From Deltaproteobacteria bacterium (GTDB taxonomy: Bacteria > Bdellovibrionota_B > Oligoflexia > Oligoflexales > Bog-1112): a DNA stretch of 64,000 nucleotides. The stretch is from the NCBI GenBank assembly GCA_016186945.1, contig JACPKR010000008.1, positions 39,872 to 103,871 on the forward strand, given 5' to 3'. The notes beneath the pieces are model-generated. The model worked only from the letters and a program-made list of their open reading frames with translations, was not told the DNA's origin and did no database searches. Below, in pieces: positions 26,171-34,659 of the stretch; the stretch's first letter is position 1; the number at the start of each line of letters is the position of its first letter. The translations under genes were made by a program, and so were the position numbers.

Positions 26171-27121
26171 TCAGACACGCTTCGAGCACCATTCCCTGAG
26201 AAGGTCTAGAATTTCCTGTTCCGTCAGTCGCTCGAAGTTATTTAGGGAACTGAGCGTCAACGGCCGCACACCCCTCAGATCCTCCTCTTTCATTCCGTAG
26301 TTTTGGCAAAACAGGTAGGTCATTGGCTCAAGGAAGGACGAAGACACTATCTTATTTTCATGGAATAACTTGAACGCTTGCCAGTATGAGTCGAAAGGTA
26401 CGACAGGATCAGTGAGGGGAGGGTGAAGGGGAAAGTCATAGCTTGGCAATTTGCGGATCATGATCAAGCCTATGCGAAAGGGGCCAAGTTTCAGGTGACG
26501 AAGAAGTTGAAGTGAAAGTTTCTTATCCACCTTCAGTATGTCTAAATACTTCAAATAAGCCATTCTCGTCAGACGTTTTTCTACAAATAGTTTTACCCCT
26601 AGGTAAATGAAAGCATCGGATTCGGCATTGTCTCCAATCATATGAAAGACCGTTTCGGGCCGGGATAAGTTAAGGACATTGAGAATCGCGGCCGACTTGT
26701 AGGCCATCTGGCTTTTCAGGAGGTGAAAACGGCCTTTCCTTATATTGTAAACCTGGTCTTTAAAGGTGTCAGAACTCCACAAGAGGCCATCCATACGAAG
26801 TTTTCGCGACAAAACACGGCGAAGTTGAGGAGGGGACGAGGATACGAAGTGAATAGGTCGCTCGGCGTGAGGAGCGTCGAAAGAGTACTGTCGGAATGCC
26901 TGGAGAAACTCCCTTGCCCCCGTTACGGTAATTTTTTCGTGGGCCTTTTCAAAGGGGATTTTCGCTAGCTTAAGCAGGGATTCAAAATTCGTTTCCAGAT
27001 ATGTTTTGTCAATATCACAAATGAGGTGTTCACGCTTCGAGTCCCACGTTTCCAGGATACGGCAATCGACCAGTTTCCACAGGTCGTATTGTCGGTTTAG
27101 AGAATTTAGCGTTTGACTCAT
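26171..27121 (-). CDS. App1/DUF2183-like HAD-type phosphatase
   Basis: About 316 residues. ICDIDKTYLET gives the DxDxT nucleophile motif. FVSSSPPQLRRVL, the helix region with KSQMAYKSAAI (motif III lysine) and HMIGDNAESDA (acidic motif IV) complete the HAD-like core found in DUF2183, the phosphatidate phosphatase App1 catalytic domain. The ATG at 27121 has GGAGG 8 bases upstream; the frame is open further but without signals. No signal peptide. Lipid phosphatase activity is a family-based guess. Confidence 0.8.
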   Translation of the reverse strand: MSQTLNSLNRQYDLWKLVDCRILETWDSKREHLICDIDKTYLETNFESLLKLAKIPFEKAHEKITVTGAREFLQAFRQYSFDAPHAERPIHFVSSSPPQLRRVLSRKLRMDGLLWSSDTFKDQVYNIRKGRFHLLKSQMAYKSAAILNVLNLSRPETVFHMIGDNAESDAFIYLGVKLFVEKRLTRMAYLKYLDILKVDKKLSLQLLRHLKLGPFRIGLIMIRKLPSYDFPLHPPLTDPVVPFDSYWQAFKLFHENKIVSSSFLEPMTYLFCQNYGMKEEDLRGVRPLTLSSLNNFERLTEQEILDLLREWCSKRV

Positions 27122-27216
27122 GGGGGCTTTCCTCCGCGAGACTTGGCAGTAAAGTTCCAATCCTTGTAAACTAGTAGAGAGTTTCTGTGAACATGCAAAG
27201 AAAAGGTGGTGGAGCC

Positions 27217-27669
27217 ATGCCCGACAATCAGAGACTGTGCAATTACTGTCAACAGTATAAAGCATGGGTGTGGAGTGGCAAACACTTGAAGGATGGTTCC
27301 AAGGTTTACATAGATGAGAAAAGCATAAGGTGGGCGGGGAAACGCTGTCCCGACTGTGAAAAGAAAAGGATACGGGCTGCCCTCAAATGTTCCCCCCCGG
27401 AAAAGGCTTTGATTATTGCCGAACTGAAAAAGCAGGGTTTTAATGTATTATCGTCATCCTTTCCTCTCAAAGTTGAACGAGAGGGAAAGCATCTAAGTGT
27501 GGGTTTGCGTTACGCCTCGACCCACAACGGCAAGATTGTTCTTGCCCATGACGATATCTCCGAAAAGGCTGACATGTTTGCCATCTTTTTCCAGTCGGTA
27601 CGTATTTTCCCGAGGGAAACTTTGCAGAAGCTTAATGCACAAACTTCCTCACTTGAGTCTACCAGATGA
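27217..27669 (+). CDS. Hypothetical zinc-ribbon protein
   Basis: About 150 residues. Paired cysteines CNYC near the start and CPDC some 30 residues later suggest a small zinc-binding ribbon. The rest is a basic, mixed alpha/beta domain with the strand SVGLRYASTHNGKIVL. The ATG at 27217 follows GGTGGTGGAG; ATG 27193 is also possible. Divergent from the App1-like gene. It overlaps the nadB end by 11 bases, tail to tail. No family recognised. Confidence 0.65.
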   Translation: MPDNQRLCNYCQQYKAWVWSGKHLKDGSKVYIDEKSIRWAGKRCPDCEKKRIRAALKCSPPEKALIIAELKKQGFNVLSSSFPLKVEREGKHLSVGLRYASTHNGKIVLAHDDISEKADMFAIFFQSVRIFPRETLQKLNAQTSSLESTR

Positions 27670-29257
27670 CCGTATCTTTCTGCCATTCTGGGGATTGTTC
27701 CGGGTAGTCGATATTGTAGTGAATGCCTCGGGATTCCTTCCGACTGATCGCGCAGCGCACGGTCAGGAATGCCACTTGCGAAAGGTTCCGCACTTCGAGA
27801 AGCTTTCCGTCCACTTCGTAATTCCAGTAGTATTCGTCCAGCTCATTTTGAATTGCTATAATCCTGCGCATAGCTCGCTTTAAACGTTTCTCACTCCGCA
27901 CTATCCCCACGTAGTGCCACATGAGGCGTCTGATTTCATCCCACAGGTTTGAGAGGACCACCCCTTCGTCTGTCGGGATAGCTTTCCCCTTCCTCCAATG
28001 CGGAAGTTTCAGAGTAAGCTTGTCGTTTGTCTCGGCAAGCGCATTTTCTGCAGCACGAGAAGCCATGACACAGGCTTCGAGTAAGCTGTTGGACGCCAGT
28101 CTGTTCGCGCCGTGCAAGCCGTTGCAGGCTACTTCTCCTAGGGCGTAAAGGTGGCGGATGTTCGTCTGTCCGAAGCTGTCGGTCACCAGACCTCCGCATG
28201 AGTAATGCGCAGCAGGTACGACGGGTATCCATTCTCGACTGATGTCTATACCGAGTTCGGCACAGGTCTGAGCAATATTGGGGAATAAATCCCTCACGCG
28301 CGCGCCCATAGGTGTTGCGTCCAGGTAGACTTTGTCCTCGCCTGTTTTCTTCAGTTCGAAGTCAATTGCTCTCGCGACAATATCGCGGGGAGCCAGGGAA
28401 GCGCTTGGATGATACGCCTGCATAAACTCCCTGCCATGTGTATCTCTCAGCACCGCCCCTTCACCTCGCAACGCTTCGGAGATGAGGAAATTTCTCGCCT
28501 TCGGGTGAAATAAGCAGGTGGGGTGAAATTGCATGAACTCGAGGTTGGCGACTTTGCACCCAGCCCTCCAGCCAATGGCGAGACCATCGCCAGTGGAATG
28601 AGAAGGGTTGGAAGTGTAAAGGTACAGCCTGCCATGCCCCCCTGTGCAAAGATAGGTCTTGGCACTTTTTACAGTCACGATTTTACCGCTCTTAAGACTG
28701 AGGACGTAGGCCCCGAGGCAAATGTTGCTGGTGAAGTCAGGCTGGCATTTGTCTGTTGTCAGAAGGTCTATAGCGGCATGTTGGTCCATGATGCGAATGT
28801 ATGGGCTTGTACTTGCATGACGGATGAGTGCGTTCATGATGGCACGACCGGTCATATCCTGGGAATGAACGACGCGGCGGTGACTATGCCCTCCCTCGCG
28901 CGTGAGATGTAATTCAGAAACAGTACCATTCTCCAGCTTTGTAAAGCTCACCCCCCACTGGAGAAGGTCTTTGATCACAGCCGGGCCTGATTCTACAACA
29001 AGGCGAACTACGTCTGTATGGCACAGACCAGCGCCTGCCTGGAGCGTGTCGTTTACGTGCTGGTCAAAACTATCATCATGATGAAGAACCGAGGCTATCC
29101 CCCCCTGAGCATAGAACGAATTGCTTTCAGAAAAATCACCCTTCGATATAATTAAGACGCTTTGTTTTGCCTCCGCAAGTTTGAGGGCCAGGTATAGACC
29201 TGCCAATCCGGAGCCGATGATAAGATTTTCAGTTTGAAATTCAGTCTCTTTTGCCAT
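27659..29257 (-). CDS. nadB: L-aspartate oxidase
   Basis: This FAD enzyme oxidises L-aspartate to iminoaspartate, the first step of de novo NAD synthesis. 532 residues. The dinucleotide motif GSGLAGLYLALKLA, the FAD loop SFYAQGGIAS, the catalytic REGGHSHRRV, the arginine-containing ALRGEGAVLRD and the C-terminal GEVACNGLHGANRLASNSLLE all fit NadB rather than a succinate dehydrogenase flavoprotein. nadC lies at 14.7 kb. Divergent from pgsA across a 100-bp promoter gap. Confidence 0.95.
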   Translation of the reverse strand: MAKETEFQTENLIIGSGLAGLYLALKLAEAKQSVLIISKGDFSESNSFYAQGGIASVLHHDDSFDQHVNDTLQAGAGLCHTDVVRLVVESGPAVIKDLLQWGVSFTKLENGTVSELHLTREGGHSHRRVVHSQDMTGRAIMNALIRHASTSPYIRIMDQHAAIDLLTTDKCQPDFTSNICLGAYVLSLKSGKIVTVKSAKTYLCTGGHGRLYLYTSNPSHSTGDGLAIGWRAGCKVANLEFMQFHPTCLFHPKARNFLISEALRGEGAVLRDTHGREFMQAYHPSASLAPRDIVARAIDFELKKTGEDKVYLDATPMGARVRDLFPNIAQTCAELGIDISREWIPVVPAAHYSCGGLVTDSFGQTNIRHLYALGEVACNGLHGANRLASNSLLEACVMASRAAENALAETNDKLTLKLPHWRKGKAIPTDEGVVLSNLWDEIRRLMWHYVGIVRSEKRLKRAMRRIIAIQNELDEYYWNYEVDGKLLEVRNLSQVAFLTVRCAISRKESRGIHYNIDYPEQSPEWQKDTVIW

Positions 29258-29357
29258 ATTTTTAAACCGATCCTGTTTAACATCCTGCTTATTTGACCCG
29301 AGAATTCATTAGCATGGAATCACTGAAGCTTGTACGTAATTCTCTTTGGATTTTATT

Positions 29358-29924
29358 ATGCCAAATACACATAAATACGCATGGTTGAGGGGCCTTCCTA
29401 ACCAACTCACCCTTTTTAGAATCGCTGTGATCCCTCTTTTGCTTATCCTCTTTCCTTGGGGGATCAACAGCTTGAATATTTTCTGCGCAGCCCTCTTTGC
29501 CATTGCTGCGCTTACGGACTTTGCCGACGGGTTCATTGCTCGTCAGTTCAAGATGGAAAGCAAGCTTGGCGGACTCATAGACCCTATTGCTGACAAATTA
29601 CTAACTACCGCCGGTTTAGTCCTCCTCACAGGAACGAACCTCGTATGGTCTTGGCTAGCAGGGATTTTGCTTTGTCGGGAAATTGCACTTTCTGGATTTC
29701 GTCTGCTAGCTCAGCAGCAGGGGCTTAGTATTCCTGTTAACTGGTTGGGAAAGGCCAAAACTTTTTTCCTCGATGTCGCTATTCCCTGTCTGATGGTTAA
29801 GAAGCCACTTTTCGGTTTCCCCTTTTGGGAAGTGGGCATGGTGAGCATTTGGATTGGCCTTGTTCTTTCGATCGTTTCGGCATGGGTCTATATCAAAGGG
29901 TTTTTACAACAAGCCGATCTTTAA
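29358..29924 (+). CDS. pgsA: CDP-diacylglycerol--glycerol-3-phosphate 3-phosphatidyltransferase
   Basis: An integral membrane CDP-alcohol phosphatidyltransferase of about 188 residues that makes phosphatidylglycerophosphate. The full signature D-G-x2-A-R-x8-G-x3-D-x3-D is present within DFADGFIARQ...LGGLIDPIADK. Four or more hydrophobic helices surround it. NQLTLFRIAVIPLLL is the usual opening. The ATG at 29358 is preferred over an upstream TTG at 29346. pgpA, which dephosphorylates the product, is at 57160-57636. Confidence 0.92.
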   Translation: MPNTHKYAWLRGLPNQLTLFRIAVIPLLLILFPWGINSLNIFCAALFAIAALTDFADGFIARQFKMESKLGGLIDPIADKLLTTAGLVLLTGTNLVWSWLAGILLCREIALSGFRLLAQQQGLSIPVNWLGKAKTFFLDVAIPCLMVKKPLFGFPFWEVGMVSIWIGLVLSIVSAWVYIKGFLQQADL

Positions 29925-30030
29925 TCCCCATGTTCTCTATAGTGTTCAAGTTTTCGTTGTTGATGGTAAAATAGACATTAAAAAGATCAGGGAGAGCAAG
30001 AGGAAGGTCTAGCGATCTGTGGTCTTTCGA

Positions 30031-30191
30031 AAGTATAGAATTTGGGAAAAAGAATTTGTGGAGAGGACCTTTTTTGAAAAAAAGTTCCCCTCCACGCCTC
30101 CCCCCAAAAAACTTTAGATATTGAAGTTTTTGAAAAGGGGCTTGGGGAAAGAACTTTTTTCAAAAAGTTTTTCCCCAAATTGATTATCTTG
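30031..30191 (+). repeat. Full-length family B repeat
   Basis: The most complete B copy. It has a left part (AGTATAGAATTTGGGAAAAA, GGACC hairpin, CCTCCCCCC tract, AAACTTTAGATATTGAAGTTT hairpin) and a right part (TTGGGGAAAGAAC...GTTTTTCCCCAA stem, then TTGATTATCTTGG). It fills most of the gap after pgsA and merges without a gap into the next gene. Confidence 0.92.
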
Positions 30192-31069
30192 GTGTCAGGG
30201 GTTCGCGCCCCACACACAAGAAAGAGCTTATTGGGTATGGGGGTAACTCCACTTCTTTGGAGTTTGTCTTTGAGAAGGAGGATTTCCATATCTTTCTTGA
30301 CGGCGGATCGGGACTGGTCGCATGCGGAAGGGAATTAGGGATCAACCCGAAGAAGAAGAAAATCTATTTCGTGATCACCCATACTCACTGGGACCACATT
30401 ATGGGTTTCCCCTATTTTCTGCCTTTTCACAATGAGAACATGGAATTCACATTCTTTTCATCGACTACCTCCAAGGCTACGTTTTCCGACCTTTTCCTGG
30501 GGTTGCAAAGGTCACGCCATCTGCCTGTTCCTCCTTTCCTCCTCCACGCAAAGATCAAGTTTGAATCCAAGCAGTCAGATACTGAATTTCTCGTAGAAAA
30601 CAAGGTGCGTATTCAAGCTCATCAAATCAACCACCAAGGGATTACACTCGGGTATCGTTTGGAATATGAAGATAAATCCGTTTCTGTGATCACTGACAAT
30701 GCACCGATCAATGACGGCAACTATCTTGGCGAAGGCATGAAGGAAAAGGCTGCTCCTGATCCCAAAGCCTTTGAGCAAGAGTTTGACGAGTCGATGGTGC
30801 GGTTCTTGCGAAACTGTCATACTGCTGTTTTCGACACCCATTTCACTGAAGCAAACTTGAAACCGGACTGGGGGCATTCCACACCAGAGCGCGCACTCGC
30901 GTATTGCAAGAAAGCTGGTGTGAAGCGCCTCGTTCTGTTCCATCACGCACCTGAGGACATGGACGGTGATGTCGATAAAAAAGTCGCCGGAGTTCAAGAG
31001 GACGGGCGTACTCATGGGGTGGAAGTCGTTGCAGCCAGGGAAGGGGATATATGGAATCTCTCAAACTAA
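30179..31069 (+). CDS. Metallo-beta-lactamase-fold hydrolase with repeat-derived 5' end
   Basis: A hydrolase of the WGVRGS-type MBL family (phosphodiesterase or RNase Z-like). HTHWDH binds the metals; later metal ligands are likely in DTHFTE and the FHHAP region. The conserved N-terminal pieces GVRGSRPTHKKEL and YGGNSTSLEF are encoded upstream of the first conventional start (TTG 30257). That frame contains no ATG, GTG or TTG before it enters the family B repeat. ATT at 30179, inside the repeat, would give MDYLGVRGS. Either a rare ATT start is used or the gene was beheaded. It overlaps its paralogue by 19 bases. Confidence 0.75.
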   Translation: MDYLGVRGSRPTHKKELIGYGGNSTSLEFVFEKEDFHIFLDGGSGLVACGRELGINPKKKKIYFVITHTHWDHIMGFPYFLPFHNENMEFTFFSSTTSKATFSDLFLGLQRSRHLPVPPFLLHAKIKFESKQSDTEFLVENKVRIQAHQINHQGITLGYRLEYEDKSVSVITDNAPINDGNYLGEGMKEKAAPDPKAFEQEFDESMVRFLRNCHTAVFDTHFTEANLKPDWGHSTPERALAYCKKAGVKRLVLFHHAPEDMDGDVDKKVAGVQEDGRTHGVEVVAAREGDIWNLSN

Positions 31070-31926
31070 AATTCTGGGGAACACGGGGTATCATCAGTTC
31101 TGCACGCAAATCCACAAACATATTTGGGGGGAACACAACCTGCCTTCAGGTGCTTCACGACAACCACCTCATCATTGTCGACACCGGCTTCGGCGTTGCT
31201 CTTTTGGGGGAAGAGCTGATGAAGCTCATTCTCGAGAAAAAAGAGAAGCTCACGATCCACATTTTCTTCACCCACTTTCACTGGGACCACATCCAAGGTT
31301 TGGCGTTCTTTCATCCTATTTATTTTCCGTCCACTAAACTACATTTGTACGCACCGATGACACGTAAGTTTATTTGGGAGAGCCTAGACATACTCTTTGA
31401 TGGAAGCTATTCCCCGTTTGCCGGAATCGACAGCATGCCGTGCAATATTGAAATTCATGAACTGACCGGCCCCATAAACATTGACAAAATAGAGGTCAGG
31501 TTCATACCTGTCGATCATCACATCAAGGGGAATGAAAAAACGGAATCGCTGACCTATGCATACAAGTTCAAAGCCGGTCCCCACTCGATTGTCTTTGCTC
31601 CCGACCATGAAGGAAGGGATTCCAGCATCAACGGACGCTTTGTCGAATTCTCAGAGGGGGTGGAAATCCTCGTGCATGACGCTCAATTCATGGAGAATGA
31701 TGCCGTTACGACAGGTTTGGGACATTCTACCGTTAACCAGGCTCTGAGAAATGCCCTGAAGGCACGTGCTCAGCTTACTCTTCTCACGCACCACGATCCG
31801 AAACGTGACGACAATGAAATTCTGAAAGTCACGCGCGATCTTCGAAAATCGACGGAATTCAAAAGCGTTCGATTCGAATATGCCCGAGAGGGTGTCATCT
31901 ATGACCCTGCCCTGAGCGGAAAATAG
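31051..31926 (+). CDS. Metallo-beta-lactamase-fold hydrolase (tandem paralogue)
   Basis: 291 residues of the same family as the previous gene, with an intact N-terminus: LKFWGTRGIISS, FGGNTTCLQV, then the metal motif THFHWDH, and downstream DHEGRDSS, VHDAQF and THHDPKRDD as probable remaining ligands. The frame overlaps the upstream gene by 19 bases, indicating co-translation. Family members hydrolyse phosphodiesters such as cyclic nucleotides; the actual substrate is unknown. Confidence 0.85.
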   Translation: MESLKLKFWGTRGIISSARKSTNIFGGNTTCLQVLHDNHLIIVDTGFGVALLGEELMKLILEKKEKLTIHIFFTHFHWDHIQGLAFFHPIYFPSTKLHLYAPMTRKFIWESLDILFDGSYSPFAGIDSMPCNIEIHELTGPINIDKIEVRFIPVDHHIKGNEKTESLTYAYKFKAGPHSIVFAPDHEGRDSSINGRFVEFSEGVEILVHDAQFMENDAVTTGLGHSTVNQALRNALKARAQLTLLTHHDPKRDDNEILKVTRDLRKSTEFKSVRFEYAREGVIYDPALSGK

Positions 31927-31935
31927 CTTTCATGT

Positions 31936-32006
31936 TTTGTTGCAAGGAGGTGGTTTGGAGGAAACTGCGCAGCTGGTTCCTCCAAGAAATTTCTTTTTGC
32001 TACAAA
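31936..32006 (+). repeat. Short family A repeat (A1) with altered outer stem
   Basis: The A1 core is intact, but the outer arms are TTTGTTGCAA and TTTTGCTACAAA in place of CTTGGGGCAA/TTGCCCCAAG. The changed arms still pair with each other. Confidence 0.88.
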
Positions 32007-32058
32007 CTCACCGTTGGTGTAATTTCAGTCTACAATCCACTGGAAGCATAAGGGGAAC

Positions 32059-33105
32059 ATGATGGACGGTTCGAAGTTCGATGTTGTAACAATCTGTAAC
32101 GCCTTGGTGGACATCAGCTATCAGGCTTCTAATGCCGACCTGGCGAAATTTCAACTCACCAAGGGCCATATGCACCTGGTTGATTCAGCAAAACAAAAAG
32201 CCATCCATGAACATTTTTCAGGCAAAAACGCATCCGTAGAGCTAGGCGGATCGTCATTGAATGTCATCCGGGCCTTGGCTGCGTTGCAGAAGAAAACTGC
32301 ATTTATCGGGATGGTCTCCTCAGATCACTATGGTTATATCATCAAAAAACGCATGGAAGATTTGAAGATTGGAAACCGCCTTATCTTCTCAGATGAAGAC
32401 TCTACGGGTACCTGCGTGATCCTTGTAACGAAAGATGGGGAGCGGACAGGGAATACGCACTTAGGAGCCTCCAGACTTTACAACAAGGATCACGTCCCCT
32501 TCGATGATATTCGTCGCACCCGGGTCTTCCATGTCTCCGGCTACCAATGGGACACAAAGTCGCAGAAGGAAGCCATCATGGCCGCCCTTCAGGCTGCCAA
32601 GGAAGCAAACTGCAAGATCTCATTTGATGTCGCCGATCCGGCTGTAGTCATGCATCACAAAGGCGATTTTCTAAACATCATCAGCGAATTTGCTGACATC
32701 GTTTTTGCAAATGAAGAAGAGACCCGACTTCTTTTTGATCGCAAGCCGACCGAAGCCGCGAGTTTAATCGCAGACATAGGCGCTATAGCTGCCATCAAAC
32801 TCGGTTCCAAGGGAGCCCTCATCCAGAAAGGTAAGGAGATCTTTACAATTCCCCCTGTGAAAGCGACCGTTGTCGACACAACAGCCGCGGGGGATATTTT
32901 CGCTGCAGGATTCCTCTTCGGCTATTTGTCGGAAATGTCACTCGACACATGCGGGCAGCTAGCCGCTTATATGGCCAGTGATGTGATCAGCCGCTTCGGC
33001 ACGACCGTTTCTCACGAAGTTATCGAAAACGTGCTGCAAACCTACCAGGGATCAGGCTGGCCAGATGGGTTCTTAAAACGAATGCGCTCCGAAGAATTGA
33101 GGTAG
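32059..33105 (+). CDS. PfkB-family carbohydrate/adenosine kinase
   Basis: 348 residues. GGSSLNVIRALAAL is the first PfkB signature, and DTTAAGDIFAAGFLFGYL is the second, with the catalytic aspartate (DTxAGD, alanine replacing the usual glycine). The N-terminal NALVDI and the long insert STGTCVILVTKDGERTGNTH resemble adenosine kinases and sugar kinases of this group. The nearby AMP nucleosidase, nucleoside phosphorylases and deoC make a nucleoside substrate plausible. Its end overlaps an opposite-strand gene by 64 bases. Confidence 0.88.
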   Translation: MMDGSKFDVVTICNALVDISYQASNADLAKFQLTKGHMHLVDSAKQKAIHEHFSGKNASVELGGSSLNVIRALAALQKKTAFIGMVSSDHYGYIIKKRMEDLKIGNRLIFSDEDSTGTCVILVTKDGERTGNTHLGASRLYNKDHVPFDDIRRTRVFHVSGYQWDTKSQKEAIMAALQAAKEANCKISFDVADPAVVMHHKGDFLNIISEFADIVFANEEETRLLFDRKPTEAASLIADIGAIAAIKLGSKGALIQKGKEIFTIPPVKATVVDTTAAGDIFAAGFLFGYLSEMSLDTCGQLAAYMASDVISRFGTTVSHEVIENVLQTYQGSGWPDGFLKRMRSEELR

Positions 33106-33392
33106 AATTCAGCCCCCCGTACAAGATCCCAGTAAAAACGGGACGCCTTCTTGGGATCCTTAAACTCGGAAAAAGCCTCCCTCGTCTCTTTTATCTCCGG
33201 AATCGTGTAGGAAACATAAACGCGGATCACCCGCGGATGAATTTCGTACCATACCCGATTGGCAGTAAGGGCAAAAGTGACGCCTGGAAAGAGCCACCCC
33301 ATTAGAAAAACATAAGTAATTGCGACACGTTGAAAAATGTGATCCAACGGCTTTACTTTCTTCTTAGAAAACGTATTATATTGTCCTTTCAT
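33042..33392 (-). CDS. Hypothetical exported or membrane-anchored protein
   Basis: About 116 residues. A positively charged start is followed by one hydrophobic segment (VAITYVFLMGWLFPGVTFA), a signal peptide or anchor. The rest, WYEIHPRVIRVYVSYTIPEI and FYWDLVRGAEFYL, looks like a compact folded domain with aromatic residues. No family recognised. It lies between the PfkB gene and lepB, on the opposite strand. The tail overlaps the PfkB gene by 64 bases, which lowers confidence in the last residues. Confidence 0.6.
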   Translation of the reverse strand: MKGQYNTFSKKKVKPLDHIFQRVAITYVFLMGWLFPGVTFALTANRVWYEIHPRVIRVYVSYTIPEIKETREAFSEFKDPKKASRFYWDLVRGAEFYLNSSERIRFKNPSGQPDPW

Positions 33393-33460
33393 CGGCACTG
33401 GGCATTGTCTGTTCGCAAGCAATTCTGCAAGGCGCTAAAAATCAAGGAGAAAATCAGAGA

Positions 33461-34207
33461 ATGGGCCTAAAAGATACCAAAGAAAAAAAGTCACAACCCG
33501 GCTTTTTTAGCTACGAAAATTTGCGTTCCCTATTTGTCCTCATAGTCATAATCCTCGCAATACGTTGGTCGTGTGCGTCTCCCTACCATGTGCCCACACC
33601 CTCTATGGAACCCTCCATCAAAGTCGGCGATCGTCTCCTCGCCTGGAAACTTGCCTACAATTTAAAGTTCCCTTTCACAGATTTTGTCATAGCTGAATGG
33701 AGCGACATCAAACGCGGTGACATTATTATTTTCAAATACCCCAAGGATACGAGTCTGGACTATGTGAAAAGGGTCGTCGGACTTGCAGGAGATAGAATCC
33801 GTCTGATCAATGACGTACTTTATGTAAACGGTGTCCCGCAAACGAGAGTTCCGCATAACCATGATCGCAGCGTGCTCACAGATATTAAAGCTGAGAAGGA
33901 ACTAAAAATCCTCTTTGAAGAAACTCTCGATGACGTAAAGCATTGGACGATGAACTGGATTCCCGAACTTCGTCACCCTGGCCTGGGGAATTGGCCTTCC
34001 GATGGAAGCGAATACGTCGTACCTCCCGATTCAGTGTTTGTCATGGGTGACAATCGGGACGATTCCCAGGATTCCCGCTTCTGGAACGAAGTTCCCAAAT
34101 CGTATGTTAAGGGAAAAGCTCTCTTTGTGATCTGGAGTATGTTCAGTGAAAAAGGGCATCTGATCCCTAGTTTCCGTTTCGACCGTTTCTTCAATTGGCT
34201 CCACTAG
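33461..34207 (+). CDS. lepB: Signal peptidase I
   Basis: A membrane-anchored serine/lysine protease of 248 residues that removes signal peptides from exported proteins. One N-terminal membrane helix (LFVLIVIILAIRWSC) is followed by the nucleophile S48 in PTPSMEPS, the general base K103 in DYVKRVVGLAGD, and the box GDNRDDSQDSRFW. A moderately long insert (about residues 135-180) separates the last two. AAGGAG precedes the ATG. It serves the many secreted proteins seen here. Confidence 0.95.
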   Translation: MGLKDTKEKKSQPGFFSYENLRSLFVLIVIILAIRWSCASPYHVPTPSMEPSIKVGDRLLAWKLAYNLKFPFTDFVIAEWSDIKRGDIIIFKYPKDTSLDYVKRVVGLAGDRIRLINDVLYVNGVPQTRVPHNHDRSVLTDIKAEKELKILFEETLDDVKHWTMNWIPELRHPGLGNWPSDGSEYVVPPDSVFVMGDNRDDSQDSRFWNEVPKSYVKGKALFVIWSMFSEKGHLIPSFRFDRFFNWLH

Positions 34208-34249
34208 GAGCGTTTTTATGAGCTTGGAATAATTGGGTCTTTTTTTGCA

Positions 34250-34657
34250 ATGTTATGTTACCGAGAAAATAGCCGAAGTATAGAAAAGTGGGACTGGGTG
34301 GAATTACTCAGAATTTCCGCTTACCATCCAACGTACGCCGTGAGGCAGAGCGCTATGAACGCAACGGACGGCTATATCTTCAAACGTGAATACTGGGTCG
34401 GAGATTCGCGCGATGGAGTGATTATCAATGGGGACGGCTACCATTTCTTCCGTATGCTACCCGTGGGCCTCATCTTAGAAGCTTACGAAATGTATGAAAA
34501 CGAAGAGGGTGACGAAGTTGTAACCCCCCTTCCTGAAATGAACAACGTCCACTGGATCAACGACCTAGGTTTCAAAGACCTCGAAGATCTCGACGAGATC
34601 GATGAAAGAGAATTTTCCCGAATAAAAAAGCGAAGTGGACAGCAACCCCAAGTCTAA
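34250..34657 (+). CDS. Hypothetical protein
   Basis: 135 residues, cytoplasmic in appearance. The centre (TDGYIFKREYWVGDSRDGVI, then GYHFFRMLPVGLILEAYEMY) is a well-formed mixed domain, and the C-terminus is acidic (DLEDLDEIDEREF). No known motif. The ATG at 34250 lacks an obvious ribosome-binding site, so a later start is possible. It follows lepB by 42 bases and meets the next gene tail to tail. Confidence 0.6.
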   Translation: MLCYRENSRSIEKWDWVELLRISAYHPTYAVRQSAMNATDGYIFKREYWVGDSRDGVIINGDGYHFFRMLPVGLILEAYEMYENEEGDEVVTPLPEMNNVHWINDLGFKDLEDLDEIDEREFSRIKKRSGQQPQV

Positions 34658-34659
34658 GT

